From NCBI RefSeq assembly GCF_003148665.1, contig NZ_QGGQ01000005.1, positions 186,001-250,000 on the forward strand: DNA of 64,000 bases, read 5' to 3'. This DNA is from Maribacter polysiphoniae (GTDB taxonomy: Bacteria > Bacteroidota > Bacteroidia > Flavobacteriales > Flavobacteriaceae). Positions 55,234 to 64,000 of this stretch are shown one piece after another (within the stretch, counting starts at the first letter, position 1; each line of letters begins with the position of its first letter). The notes below the pieces were generated by a model, which had not been told where the DNA came from, ran no database searches, and saw only the letters and a list, made by a program, of their open reading frames with translations. Both the position numbers and the translations under genes were made by a program.

Positions 55234-56292
55234 ATGACTACAATATTGATTTTAGCCGTTTTGGTTCTAGTGGCAATTGCCATTTGGCAAATGACCAAGA
55301 TTTTTGAATTGTCACAGATTAAAGCAGTGGACTCCCAAATCGCCAATGACAATGATAATAAGTACAATGGGTATTTGTTGTTTGTGTTTTTGATCTTTAT
55401 CTATGGTATTACCATATTTAGTTTTTGGAAGTACGGGAAAATGCTTTTACCAGAGGCAGCATCCGCACATGGCGCTGAATACGATAGTTTAATGCTTGTC
55501 TCTATGGCGATTATATTTTTCGTGCAGACAATTACCCAGGCATTATTGTATTATTTCGGTTATAAATACAGAGGTGTGGAAGGGAAGAAAGCCCTTTTCT
55601 ATGCCGATAATGATAGATTGGAGTTTATTTGGACAATCATCCCTGTTATCGTTTTGGCTGGTTTGATACTTTGGGGACTTTATACATGGACCAATATCAT
55701 GGATATCAACGATGATGACGACCCCATAGTTGTTGAGCTCTATGCACAACAATTCAATTGGACGGCTAGATATGCCGGTGCAGACAATGTTTTGGGAGGT
55801 GCCAATGTTAGGATGATAGATATTGATAAGGCCAATATCCTAGGTGTCGACGAATCGGATACTTATGGTAAGGATGACATTATCGTTAAGGAACTACATC
55901 TACCCGTAGGTAGAAAGGTGAACTTTAAAATGCGCTCACAGGACGTTTTGCATTCCGCTTATATGCCTCATTTTAGGGCGCAGATGAACTGTGTACCTGG
56001 TATGATAACACAATTCTCATTTACGCCGACAATCACGACTGCGGATATGAGGAACAAACCCGAGATTATAGAGAAGGTAAAAAGAACCAATGCTATGCGG
56101 GCTGAAAAGGCAGCGGCAGGGGCTGAAAATATGGATCCATGGGAATTTGACTATATATTGCTATGTAATAAGATTTGCGGTAAATCACATTACAATATGC
56201 AAATGAAGATTATTGTGGAAGAGGAGGAAGAATACAATAAATGGCTTGCTGAGCAGCAAACCTTTTCCCAATCAATGGTATCAGTTCAATAG
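55234..56292 (+). CDS. coxB: Cytochrome c oxidase subunit II
   Basis: Subunit carrying the CuA electron entry centre, 352 residues. Three N-terminal hydrophobic segments (ILILAVLVLVAIAIWQM; YLLFVFLIFIYGITIFSFW; SLMLVSMAIIFFVQTITQALLYYFGY) and EFIWTIIPVIVLAGLILWGLYTW precede the periplasmic cupredoxin domain. CuA ligands are visible: the upstream His in VLHSAYMPHF, and C311, C315, H319 and M322 in CNKICGKSHYNM. The bridging Glu found between the two cysteines in most oxidases is Lys313 here. QQFNW matches family sequence. No heme c domain is fused. Confidence 0.95.
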   Translation: MTTILILAVLVLVAIAIWQMTKIFELSQIKAVDSQIANDNDNKYNGYLLFVFLIFIYGITIFSFWKYGKMLLPEAASAHGAEYDSLMLVSMAIIFFVQTITQALLYYFGYKYRGVEGKKALFYADNDRLEFIWTIIPVIVLAGLILWGLYTWTNIMDINDDDDPIVVELYAQQFNWTARYAGADNVLGGANVRMIDIDKANILGVDESDTYGKDDIIVKELHLPVGRKVNFKMRSQDVLHSAYMPHFRAQMNCVPGMITQFSFTPTITTADMRNKPEIIEKVKRTNAMRAEKAAAGAENMDPWEFDYILLCNKICGKSHYNMQMKIIVEEEEEYNKWLAEQQTFSQSMVSVQ

Positions 56293-56326
56293 AGTTAAGT
56301 TTAAAAAATAAAAAAAATAAATATTT

Positions 56327-58153
56327 ATGTCGGCCACAGCACATGCACATATTGAAGACCACGTTGATGATCATGGGCATCATCACAAGGAGACTTTTGT
56401 GACCAAATACATTTTTAGCCAAGACCATAAAATGATAGCAAAACAGTATTTGATTACTGGGGTTTTGGTTATGGGCTTTATTGGTATAGCCATGTCCTTA
56501 TTGTTTAGGATGCAACTGGCATGGCCAGGGGAATCGTTTGCGATTTTTGAGACCTTGTTGGGCAAATGGGCCCCAGAAGGGGTTATGGATGCGGACATAT
56601 ATTTGTCCTTGGTGACCATTCATGGTACCATTATGGTCTTTTTCGTACTAACAGCTGGGTTAAGTGGTACCTTTAGTAACCTGCTTATTCCATTGCAGAT
56701 CGGCGCACGGGATATGGCCTCAGGTTTCTTGAATATGGTTTCCTATTGGTTGTTCTTTTTGTCCTGTGTAATCATGGTTTCCTCTCTTTTTGTGGAGGCT
56801 GGACCGGCAGCAGCGGGTTGGACGATTTATCCACCATTGAGTGCATTGCCCATGGCCCAATCAGGGTCAGGATTGGGTATGACCCTTTGGTTGGTGGCGA
56901 TGGCTATCTTTATCGCATCATCCCTTTTAGGTTCATTGAATTATATCGTAACGGTTATTAATCTTAGAACAAAAGGTATGTCAATGACTAGATTGCCTTT
57001 GTCTATATGGGCATTCTTTGTTACCGCAATTATTGGGGTAGTTTCGTTTCCGGTACTTTTATCAGCAGCACTATTGTTGATTATGGATAGAAGTTTTGGA
57101 ACATCGTTCTTCCTTTCGGATATCTTCATACAGGGTGAGGTATTGCATTATCAAGGGGGTTCTCCGGTATTGTACGAACACCTATTCTGGTTTTTGGGAC
57201 ATCCCGAAGTTTATATTGTATTACTACCTGCATTGGGTATAACCTCGGAGGTGATGTCTACCAACGCTCGTAAGCCCATATTCGGTTATCGTGCGATGAT
57301 TGCCTCTATTATCGCGATTGCCTTCTTATCGACAATCGTTTGGGGTCACCATATGTTCATTTCAGGGATGAACCCATTCTTGGGATCTGTATTTACATTT
57401 ACGACCTTATTGATTGCCATTCCTTCAGCGGTAAAGGCCTTCAACTATATCACTACGCTTTGGAAAGGTAACTTACAATTGAATCCGGCCATGTTGTTTT
57501 CCATTGGCTTGGTATCAACCTTTATCACGGGTGGACTTACCGGTATAATCCTAGGGGATAGTACATTGGATATCAATGTCCATGATACCTACTTTGTGGT
57601 TGCCCACTTTCACTTGGTAATGGGTATTTCCGCACTTTACGGAGTGTTCGCAGGGATTTACCATTGGTTCCCAAAAATGTTCGAAGGTAAGATGTTGAAT
57701 AAAAACTTGGGATATGTTCACTTCTGGATTACAGCAGTCTGTGCTTACGGGGTGTTCTTTCCGATGCATTTCGTTGGAATGGCAGGAGTGCCAAGACGAT
57801 ATTATGAAAACACGGCATTCCCTATGTTCGACGAATTGACCGATGTACAAGTATTGATGACTGTCTTTGCTTTGATAGCCGGACTTGCACAGTTGGTTTT
57901 CTTGGGGAATTTTATCTATAGCATGTTCTATGGAAAGAAAGGACCTCAAAATCCATGGAAATCAAATACCTTGGAATGGACAACACCACAAGAGCATGTT
58001 CACGGAAACTGGCCAGGAGCAATTCCAGAGGTATACCGTTGGGCTTACGATTACAGTAAGACTGGGGATGATGGTGAATACATCATTGCGGGGCAGGATT
58101 TTATTCCACAGAATACACCTATACAAGATAACGAGGAGGAAGAAAACCATTAG
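56327..58153 (+). CDS. coxA: Cytochrome c oxidase subunit I
   Basis: Catalytic heme-copper subunit, 608 residues with about twelve helices. Ligands and motifs: HGTIMVFF (low-spin heme His), FLGHPEVYIVLLPALG (CuB His and cross-linked Tyr), WGHHMF (CuB His pair), and HDTYFVVAHFHLVMG (heme a/a3 His). A His-rich N-terminal tail (AHAHIEDHVDDHGHHHKE) precedes helix 1 (LITGVLVMGFIGIAMSLLF). Subunit III is not encoded nearby. It ends the operon at a strong terminator. Confidence 0.97.
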   Translation: MSATAHAHIEDHVDDHGHHHKETFVTKYIFSQDHKMIAKQYLITGVLVMGFIGIAMSLLFRMQLAWPGESFAIFETLLGKWAPEGVMDADIYLSLVTIHGTIMVFFVLTAGLSGTFSNLLIPLQIGARDMASGFLNMVSYWLFFLSCVIMVSSLFVEAGPAAAGWTIYPPLSALPMAQSGSGLGMTLWLVAMAIFIASSLLGSLNYIVTVINLRTKGMSMTRLPLSIWAFFVTAIIGVVSFPVLLSAALLLIMDRSFGTSFFLSDIFIQGEVLHYQGGSPVLYEHLFWFLGHPEVYIVLLPALGITSEVMSTNARKPIFGYRAMIASIIAIAFLSTIVWGHHMFISGMNPFLGSVFTFTTLLIAIPSAVKAFNYITTLWKGNLQLNPAMLFSIGLVSTFITGGLTGIILGDSTLDINVHDTYFVVAHFHLVMGISALYGVFAGIYHWFPKMFEGKMLNKNLGYVHFWITAVCAYGVFFPMHFVGMAGVPRRYYENTAFPMFDELTDVQVLMTVFALIAGLAQLVFLGNFIYSMFYGKKGPQNPWKSNTLEWTTPQEHVHGNWPGAIPEVYRWAYDYSKTGDDGEYIIAGQDFIPQNTPIQDNEEEENH

Positions 58154-58177
58154 GATTTCGAAACCAATACATAGAAA

Positions 58178-58210
58178 AATGCCCAACTTATCAAGTTGGG
58201 CATTTTTTTT
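58178..58210 (+). terminator. Rho-independent terminator of the act-cox operon
   Basis: Stem ATGCCCAACTT/AAGTTGGGCAT with a 3-nt loop followed by eight T. Confidence 0.93.
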
Positions 58211-58280
58211 GTAATATATTTAATAAACAAAAGGGTGTCATATAAAGCATATGGACCGTTGTAGAACACAAACCATTGAA

Positions 58281-59102
58281 ATGAAAAATTGTATAACCCT
58301 TATCGTGCTGCTTGTTTGCTTCCAAACATTTGCGCAAAGAAAACCTAAGATTAAAGGAAATAAGAATGTCATAGAGGTGCAAGAGGAGCTCCCTTTCTTT
58401 AATGCCATTAAATTGGTTGACGATTTGGAGTTGGTGCTTCAGAAAGGCCCAAATAACGCATACACCATTAATGCGGACGATAATTTAATCGATGTACTCA
58501 AATTCAAGGTAGCGGACAGTACCTTGGTTATTGGTTCATTCTATAAGATTACTTCGAAGAAGAAATTGGATATAGTCGTAACCTATACCGATTTGGAGAC
58601 CATATCGATGATAGACGGTAAGGTCAACATGAAGGATGTTATTTCATCCGATAGGTTTACGGTGAACCTCGACGGTCCGTCACGGTTGGAATTGAATGCC
58701 ACGGCCCCAATCATGACCGTGAATATGAAGGGGATGAGTTCCGGGGACTTTAATTTGGCAAGTGATTCATTGCATATTTCCCTAAAGGATAGGGTTGATG
58801 CCCGCATCTATGCCGTTGGGATGTCCAATACCATTTGGATGTCGGAAAATGCCAGTGCAAGTATGGAAGGAAATGCAGATGTCCTGAATGTAAAACTCAA
58901 GGGGAATTCAAACTTAAAGGCGGAAAGAATGGAAGCAACTTCCGTTGTGGCTGACATGAAAGGGTCCCCAAATGTTAAGATCAAGGCTTTGGAGGAATTT
59001 AAATTAGCTTCCCGAGGGTCTTCCAAAACACAGCTTTATGGTGACCCTAAGATAATCATTGAAGCATTTTTGGATACTTCCCAATTGCTTAAGGAAAATT
59101 AA
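58281..59102 (+). CDS. Head-GIN domain (DUF2807) secreted protein
   Basis: The ATG at 58281 gives 273 residues with a signal peptide (MKNCITLIVLLVCFQTFAQ); the longer reading adds ten unconserved residues. The mature part (FNAIKLVDDLELVLQKGPNNAYTINADDNLIDVLKF) is a DUF2807 head-GIN domain, a repetitive right-handed beta-helix-like fold with short strands (for example DVISSDRFTVNLDGPSRLEL). Members are exported proteins of Bacteroidota, function unknown, perhaps adhesin-like. The gene stands alone between two terminators. Confidence 0.87.
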   Translation: MKNCITLIVLLVCFQTFAQRKPKIKGNKNVIEVQEELPFFNAIKLVDDLELVLQKGPNNAYTINADDNLIDVLKFKVADSTLVIGSFYKITSKKKLDIVVTYTDLETISMIDGKVNMKDVISSDRFTVNLDGPSRLELNATAPIMTVNMKGMSSGDFNLASDSLHISLKDRVDARIYAVGMSNTIWMSENASASMEGNADVLNVKLKGNSNLKAERMEATSVVADMKGSPNVKIKALEEFKLASRGSSKTQLYGDPKIIIEAFLDTSQLLKEN

Positions 59103-59141
59103 TATAGGGGTTCCCCTTATTGAAAAAGGGTAGGAAAAAAG

Positions 59142-59173
59142 AAAATCCCCATTGCATTTGCAATGGGGATTTT
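59142..59173. terminator. Bidirectional terminator of pckA and the head-GIN gene
   Basis: Stem AAATCCCCATTGCA/TGCAATGGGGATTT (14 bp, 2-nt loop), followed by a T-run on each strand. Confidence 0.92.
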
Positions 59174-59211
59174 ACAGTAAAGGAAAGTATTGGTTTGGAT
59201 TATAAAGCTAC

Positions 59212-60786
59212 TTAGGCTTTTGGGCCAGCTGCAATAATATCCGGGTTTGTGTTCGCTTCGAACTTCTTGAAGTTTTCTTTGAAAAGATTGATAAGTTTCA
59301 ATTTAGTAGCTTCATATTTAGCTTTGTCTTCCCAAGTGTTTCTAGGAATCAATACCTCTGAAGGTACACCAGGACAACTTGTAGGAATCTGGAATCCGAA
59401 TGCTTCATCCTTCACGTATTCAACATTGTCAAAATCGTGGTGGTGAATGGCATCTACCATGGCTCTAGTGTATTTCAACTTCATTCTGGAACCACTTCCT
59501 GTCCAACCAGTGTTGATCAACCATGCATTAACTTTATGGTTTTTGATTTTCTCAGCCAACAATTCAGCATATTTGTTAGGGTGCCACATCATAAAGGCAG
59601 CTCCATAACATGCACTGAAGTTAGGTGTTGGTTCTGTAATACCCATCTCTGTACCTGCCATCTTAGCGGTATAACCCGAGATAAAGTGGTAACTAGCTTG
59701 TTCAGGGGTTAGTTTACTTACTGGAGGCAATACACCAAAAGCATCACAAGTTAAGAATATTACATTTTCAGGGTGTCCGGCAACACAAGGGATCTGTACG
59801 TTATCAATATAATTGATAGGGTAAGAGGCTCTAGTGTTTTCGGTTATTGAAGTATCTGTGTAATCAACCGCTCTGGTCTCCTTGTCATAAACCACATTTT
59901 CTAAAACGGTTCCAAAACGGATGGCGTTGTAAATGTCCGGCTCTTTTTCAGCGGATAAATCAATTGCTTTCGCATAACATCCACCTTCAATATTGAAAGT
60001 ACCTTCGTTGGTCCAACAATGCTCATCATCACCGATCAATCTACGTTTAGGATCCGCACTCAAAGTGGTTTTTCCTGTTCCTGATAGACCAAAAAGGATG
60101 GTTACATCATCTTTCTCACCGACGTTGGCAGAACAGTGCATTGGTAATACGTCTTGTAAAGGCATCAAGTAATTCATTACTGTGAAAATACCTTTTTTCA
60201 TTTCACCTGCGTACTCTGTACCTAAAATCACGATTTCCTTACGTTCCAAGTTCAAATCAACACTGGTCTTGGAGGTCATTTCAGAAGTGTAACGGTTGGC
60301 GGGGAACTGACCTGCATTGAAGATCACATAATCAGGTTCTCCAAAATTCGCCAATTCTTCCTCTGTAGGCATAATCAACATGTTCTGCATGAACAATGCA
60401 TGGTAAGCCCTTGTACAAACGATTCTGGTTTTGATTCTATAATTAGGATCCCATCCGGCAAAAGCATCAACAACAAAAAGGTGATCACGTGTATTCAAGT
60501 AATCAAGGGCCCTTTCATGGTTGACCATGAATGTGTGCTCATCCAATCCCATATTGATTTTTCCCCAATCAATATTTTTTTCAGAATCTGGGTGGCGTAC
60601 AATTCTTTTGTCTTTGGGGCTACGACCGGTTTTTTCACCAGAGAAGGTCATTAAGGCTCCTACATCGGAAATGGCGGTTCCCTTTTCCAAACGGAGGCCA
60701 AGTTCATATAAAACAGGGACACTACTGTTCCTGTAAATTTTTTCGGTATCGATACCATACTTTTTAAGATCAAATGTTGCTGACAT
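59212..60786 (-). CDS. pckA: Phosphoenolpyruvate carboxykinase (ATP)
   Basis: Catalyses oxaloacetate + ATP to PEP + CO2 + ADP, the first committed step of gluconeogenesis. The 524-residue length is typical for the ATP form. Motifs: substrate-site GEKTGRSPKDK early; ATP P-loop ILFGLSGTGKTTLSAD near 235; metal-binding LIGDDEHCW near 257; and the following GGCYAKAIDLS. It is divergent from ruvB, with a 182-nt spacer that contains an imperfect palindrome. With SucAB and the act-cox genes it supports growth on amino or organic acids. Confidence 0.97.
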   Translation of the reverse strand: MSATFDLKKYGIDTEKIYRNSSVPVLYELGLRLEKGTAISDVGALMTFSGEKTGRSPKDKRIVRHPDSEKNIDWGKINMGLDEHTFMVNHERALDYLNTRDHLFVVDAFAGWDPNYRIKTRIVCTRAYHALFMQNMLIMPTEEELANFGEPDYVIFNAGQFPANRYTSEMTSKTSVDLNLERKEIVILGTEYAGEMKKGIFTVMNYLMPLQDVLPMHCSANVGEKDDVTILFGLSGTGKTTLSADPKRRLIGDDEHCWTNEGTFNIEGGCYAKAIDLSAEKEPDIYNAIRFGTVLENVVYDKETRAVDYTDTSITENTRASYPINYIDNVQIPCVAGHPENVIFLTCDAFGVLPPVSKLTPEQASYHFISGYTAKMAGTEMGITEPTPNFSACYGAAFMMWHPNKYAELLAEKIKNHKVNAWLINTGWTGSGSRMKLKYTRAMVDAIHHHDFDNVEYVKDEAFGFQIPTSCPGVPSEVLIPRNTWEDKAKYEATKLKLINLFKENFKKFEANTNPDIIAAGPKA

Positions 60787-60867
60787 TGTTTTCTGCTTTA
60801 AAATGGTTGTTAAAAATTCTTGTTTTTAATTCTGCGCAAAGATTGATAATAATCACCTCACAAAAGA

Positions 60868-60888
60868 TGACAATTATCATGATTGTTA
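60868..60888. promoter_or_regulatory. Imperfect palindrome in the pckA-ruvB spacer
   Basis: TGACAAT (60868-60874) and ATTGTTA (60882-60888) are complementary at six of seven positions, with a 7-nt centre. It lies 82 nt from the pckA start, on the upstream side of both genes; a candidate operator. Confidence 0.3.
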
Positions 60889-60953
60889 CAAGATATGCAA
60901 CAATAACGATATAGTTGGTACGCCACAAGTGAATTTTAACATTTGATTTTCAC

Positions 60954-60961
60954 TATCTTTG
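60954..60961 (+). promoter_or_regulatory. Candidate -7 element for ruvB-queG
   Basis: TATCTTTG (exact TAnnTTTG) ends only 7 nt before the ruvB ATG, so the mRNA would be nearly leaderless. The -33 triplet is poor. Confidence 0.5.
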
Positions 60962-60968
60962 TTCGTAT

Positions 60969-61991
60969 ATGAATGAGTATTTAGATCCCACCACAGGCAA
61001 TTTTTCGCCTGAGGAAATTGATATAGAAAGAGCACTGCGGCCCGTAACTTTTAATGACTTTACAGGGCAGGATCAAGTGCTTGAAAATTTGAAGGTTTTT
61101 GTTGAGGCAGCTAACCAGAGGAATGAGGCCCTCGACCATACCTTGTTCCATGGTCCTCCGGGATTGGGGAAAACAACCTTGGCCCATATACTCGCCAATG
61201 AATTGGGGGTAGGTATAAAAATCACATCTGGTCCAGTATTGGATAAACCTGGGGATCTGGCGGGTCTTTTGACCAACCTAGAGGAAAGGGATGTACTTTT
61301 TATTGATGAGATCCATAGGTTGAGTCCGATAGTTGAGGAATATCTTTATTCTGCCATGGAGGATTATAAAATAGATATTATGATAGAGACAGGTCCCAAT
61401 GCCCGGTCTGTCCAGATCAATTTAAATCCTTTTACCCTTATTGGGGCAACGACCCGGTCGGGCCTATTAACCTCACCCATGCGGGCGCGTTTTGGCATAC
61501 AAAGTCGATTGCAGTATTACTCTACCGAACTATTGTCCACCATTGTTGAACGTAGTGCCGAGATACTAAAGGTGCCCATTACGCAAGATGCCGCTATTGA
61601 AATCGCAGGCCGTAGTAGGGGAACACCCCGAATTTGCAATGCACTTTTGCGCAGGGTTCGCGATTTTGCCCAAATCAAAGGGAATGGTAGTATCGATATG
61701 GAAATATCGAAATACAGTTTAAAAGCCTTGAATGTGGATGCACACGGCTTGGATGAAATGGATAACAAAATATTGACAACCATTATCGATAAATTCAAAG
61801 GAGGACCGGTAGGAATATCCACAATCGCTACTGCGGTTTCGGAAAGTTCAGAGACCATTGAGGAAGTATATGAACCTTTTTTGATTCAACAAGGTTTTAT
61901 CATGCGCACTCCCCGTGGGCGTGAAGTTACCGAATTGGCCTATAAGCATTTGGGAAGGATCAAGGGAGGTACGCAACCCGGACTTTTTTGA
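60969..61991 (+). CDS. ruvB: Holliday junction ATP-dependent helicase RuvB
   Basis: AAA+ motor that drives branch migration with RuvA. The 340-residue protein has Walker [10 protein letters not shown] at residues 62-70, Walker [11 protein letters not shown] near 103, sensor 1 GATTRSG, the arginine-finger/sensor 2 region [19 protein letters not shown], and the C-terminal winged helix ([24 protein letters not shown]). The stop codon overlaps the queG start (TTGA). Confidence 0.98.
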   Translation: MNEYLDPTTGNFSPEEIDIERALRPVTFNDFTGQDQVLENLKVFVEAANQRNEALDHTLFHGPPGLGKTTLAHILANELGVGIKITSGPVLDKPGDLAGLLTNLEERDVLFIDEIHRLSPIVEEYLYSAMEDYKIDIMIETGPNARSVQINLNPFTLIGATTRSGLLTSPMRARFGIQSRLQYYSTELLSTIVERSAEILKVPITQDAAIEIAGRSRGTPRICNALLRRVRDFAQIKGNGSIDMEISKYSLKALNVDAHGLDEMDNKILTTIIDKFKGGPVGISTIATAVSESSETIEEVYEPFLIQQGFIMRTPRGREVTELAYKHLGRIKGGTQPGLF

Positions 61992-62908
61992 ACTTCGCAT
62001 CAAAACATACCCAATTGATCAAAACCGAAGCCAAACGCCTCGGTTTTTTGTCCTGTGGTATTTCCAAAGCAGCTTTTTTGGAGGAGGAGGCCCCTAGGTT
62101 GGAAACGTGGCTCAATAAGAACATGAATGGGGAAATGCAGTATATGGAGAACCATTTCGACAAGCGGTTAGATCCGACCAAATTGGTCGAGGGCTCAAAA
62201 TCGGTTATTTCCTTATTGTTGAATTACTATCCGGAAGACAAACAAAAAGAAGGCACTTATAAGGTATCAAAATATGCCTACGGACAGGATTATCATCACA
62301 TCATAAAATCAAAACTTAGACAGTTACAGGAATTTATCACTACCGAAATAGGGGAGGTCGATGGGCGGGCCTTTGTGGATTCGGCCCCTGTTTTGGATAA
62401 AGCTTGGGCAGCCAAAAGTGGCTTGGGGTGGATCGGAAAGCATAGTAATCTATTGACCCAGAAAGTGGGCTCATTCTATTTTATTGCGGAATTGATCGTA
62501 GACTTGGAATTGGACTATGATCATCCGGTCACCGATCATTGTGGTTCCTGTACCGCATGTATTGACGCCTGTCCCACACAAGCAATCGTTGAGGACCGGG
62601 TGGTTGATGGGAGTAAATGCATTTCCTATTTTACGATTGAATTGAAGAATGGGATTCCCGCCCAATTCCAAGGGAAGTTCGATGATTGGATGTTCGGATG
62701 TGATGTTTGTCAGGATGTGTGCCCGTGGAATCGGTTTTCAAGAGCGCACAATGAACCCTTATTCAATCCCCACCCTGATTTGTTGTCAAACGATAAAAAA
62801 GATTGGGAAGAGATAACCCAGGAGGTCTTTAATACGATCTTTAAAAAATCAGCGGTAAAGCGAACCAAATTTTCGGGATTGAAACGGAATATTCAGTTTT
62901 TAAAATAA
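61988..62908 (+). CDS. queG: Epoxyqueuosine reductase
   Basis: Last step of queuosine synthesis in tRNA; B12- and Fe-S-dependent. The 306-residue protein starts at a TTG overlapping the ruvB stop (TTGA), chosen because [25 protein letters not shown] is the expected N-terminus and no ATG fits. Two [4Fe-4S] sets: [16 protein letters not shown] near 184 and [11 protein letters not shown] near 239. [15 protein letters not shown] and [23 protein letters not shown] are QueG signatures. Confidence 0.96.
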   Translation: MNFASKHTQLIKTEAKRLGFLSCGISKAAFLEEEAPRLETWLNKNMNGEMQYMENHFDKRLDPTKLVEGSKSVISLLLNYYPEDKQKEGTYKVSKYAYGQDYHHIIKSKLRQLQEFITTEIGEVDGRAFVDSAPVLDKAWAAKSGLGWIGKHSNLLTQKVGSFYFIAELIVDLELDYDHPVTDHCGSCTACIDACPTQAIVEDRVVDGSKCISYFTIELKNGIPAQFQGKFDDWMFGCDVCQDVCPWNRFSRAHNEPLFNPHPDLLSNDKKDWEEITQEVFNTIFKKSAVKRTKFSGLKRNIQFLK

Positions 62909-62921
62909 ACTTTTCCACACG

Positions 62922-62931
62922 CAAACGTTTG
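62922..62931. promoter_or_regulatory. Candidate LacI-family operator before the MFS gene
   Basis: CAAACGTTTG, a perfect 10-base palindrome with a central CG, about 100 nt upstream of the MFS start. This is the core of many LacI-family operators. Confidence 0.4.
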
Positions 62932-63027
62932 ATGGGGCCCCACTTTTGGTTTTATTTTGGGGTTTTCTTTATAGCCGTCCATAAAATGGTATCTTGTTGG
63001 ATAGATTAACCACCAAACCATAAAAAC

Positions 63028-64000
63028 ATGGGCCTTATAAAAAAGCCAAACCTGAGTTTTTGGCAGATTTTCAATATGAATGTAGGATTCTTGGGAATCC
63101 AGTTCAGCTTTGGATTGCAACAAACAGCGATCAATCCCGTATTTCTTTTTCTAGGTGCTCCTGAGGATATGTTGCCTATTCTGAATATCGCCGGTCCTGT
63201 AACAGGTTTGGTCGTACAACCTATTATCGGCGCGATTTCGGATAAGACCTGGTCACCACGTTGGGGCAGAAGAAAACCTTTTTTTCTTATAGGAGCCATC
63301 ATTGGAAGTATATGTCTGTTTGCATTTCCCTTGAGTCCGGCGTTATGGTTTGCCGTAGGGTTACTTTGGATTTTGGATGTAGGCAATAACATGGCCATGG
63401 AGCCTTATCGGGCCTTTGTTGGTGATAAATTGCCGGAGAAACAGTTGAGTTTGGGGTATCAAATGCAGAGCCTATTCGTAGGGGCCGGGATTGTACTGGC
63501 GAATGCCTCTATCTTTTTGTTTCAGGATTGGTTCGGAGGGGATGCCGCTTCGGAAGTGGTTGGGTCGATACCAAAATGGTTGTATTATTCGTTCTTCATT
63601 GGATCGGTACTATCTGTGGGCACCATTTTATGGTCGGTATTGAAAACCCCGGAAATTCCACCTTCCGAAGAAGAGCTGGCAGATATTAATGCGCATAAGG
63701 GCTTGCCTTTCGCTGAACGTTTTAAAATGCCATTTGTTGAAATTTCCAAGGCAGTGAAAGAGATGCCTCCTTTCATGTGGAAATTATCCATTGTGTACCT
63801 TTTTCAATGGTATGCCCTTTTTGTCTACTGGCAATTCATAACCCCCTTGTTCAGGACAACTATGGGCTATGATCTTTCGGAAGCTGCTGCGCAGGCGGCC
63901 AAAATGAGTACCACCTATAATATAGCGACAATCGTAGTGGCCTTGATGCTTGTTCCCCTCACCTTGAAATACGGGGGGAAGAAAATTTATGCGGCCAGCT
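63028..64000 (+). CDS. MFS sugar transporter (SLC45-like), 5' part
   Basis: The gene runs off the right edge, so 324 residues of about 450 are present. The ATG at 63028 starts MGLIKKPNLSFWQIFNMNVGFLGIQFSFGLQQTA, the usual beginning of Bacteroidota members resembling SLC45 sugar/proton symporters. About seven helices are visible. The intracellular loop 2-3 motif is SDKTWSPRWGRRKPFFLIGA, and later DVGNNMAMEPYRAFVGDKLP. In related genomes this gene often belongs to a maltose/glucan cluster under a LacI regulator (from memory), which the operator-like palindrome upstream would suit. Substrate uncertain. Confidence 0.88.
   Translation, partial: MGLIKKPNLSFWQIFNMNVGFLGIQFSFGLQQTAINPVFLFLGAPEDMLPILNIAGPVTGLVVQPIIGAISDKTWSPRWGRRKPFFLIGAIIGSICLFAFPLSPALWFAVGLLWILDVGNNMAMEPYRAFVGDKLPEKQLSLGYQMQSLFVGAGIVLANASIFLFQDWFGGDAASEVVGSIPKWLYYSFFIGSVLSVGTILWSVLKTPEIPPSEEELADINAHKGLPFAERFKMPFVEISKAVKEMPPFMWKLSIVYLFQWYALFVYWQFITPLFRTTMGYDLSEAAAQAAKMSTTYNIATIVVALMLVPLTLKYGGKKIYAAS

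Overview
The window is a stretch of chromosome from a member of the Bacteroidota, almost certainly the family Flavobacteriaceae. The evidence is an alternative complex III (actABCDEF) operon with an aa3-type oxidase, a type IX secretion sorting domain, head-GIN, DUF5916 and DUF2723 family proteins, ribosomal protein S2 with a C-terminal extension, few Shine-Dalgarno sequences, and several promoters of the Bacteroidota type (TTG, about 19-20 nt, TAnnTTTG). The genus cannot be fixed from the sequence alone. No insertion sequence, prophage, CRISPR array or obvious foreign island is visible; this is mostly core genome.

Layout. 1-1652: end of a sugar aminotransferase gene and galE (nucleotide-sugar metabolism). 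1750-7721: small unknown genes around sucA-sucB (2-oxoglutarate dehydrogenase E1 and E2). 7869-10238: a retropepsin-like protease, tatD and ansA. 10306-13868: tRNA-Ser(GGA), an ExbB/ExbD energising operon and a beta-barrel protein. 13869-14515 is the only long stretch without a gene. 14516-18051 (minus): asnS, rpoN and a membrane protein. 18281-25363 (minus): an RND-type exporter, frr, pyrH, tsf, rpsB, rpsI and rplM. 25628-35720: a DUF5916 outer-membrane protein, a lipocalin-like lipoprotein, a mini T9SS-tail protein, polA, a Tat-exported asparaginase, cutC, a membrane phosphoesterase and a thioredoxin-fold protein without cysteines. 35864-40941: a DUF2723 glycosyltransferase-like protein, tRNA-Gln(TTG) and a cation/proton antiporter. 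41132-45716: rimP-nusA-infB. 46359-58153: the actABCDEF-coxBA respiratory operon. 58281-64000: a head-GIN protein, pckA, ruvB-queG and the start of an MFS sugar transporter.

How the genes work together. Three themes dominate: protein synthesis (S2, S9, L13, EF-Ts, RRF, IF-2, RimP, NusA, AsnRS, two tRNAs, QueG), central carbon and energy metabolism (SucAB, PckA, ACIII plus cytochrome oxidase) and the cell envelope (ExbBD, exporter, lipoproteins, beta-barrels, DUF2723, T9SS tail). In the act-cox operon, electrons from menaquinol would pass through the ACIII Fe-S clusters and c-hemes to CuA of CoxB and on to the CoxA heme-copper centre.

No wholly new multi-gene system is evident. The most interesting points are: one helix-hairpin-helix tail domain attached both to ribosomal protein S2 and to the ACIII membrane subunit ActC; ActA with six CxxCH motifs rather than five; a thioredoxin fold without its cysteines; a protein that is essentially a signal peptide plus a T9SS tail; and several structured non-coding elements (rpsB leader, act leader, a long hairpin at 35774-35824, a nested hairpin in the 14 kb gap).
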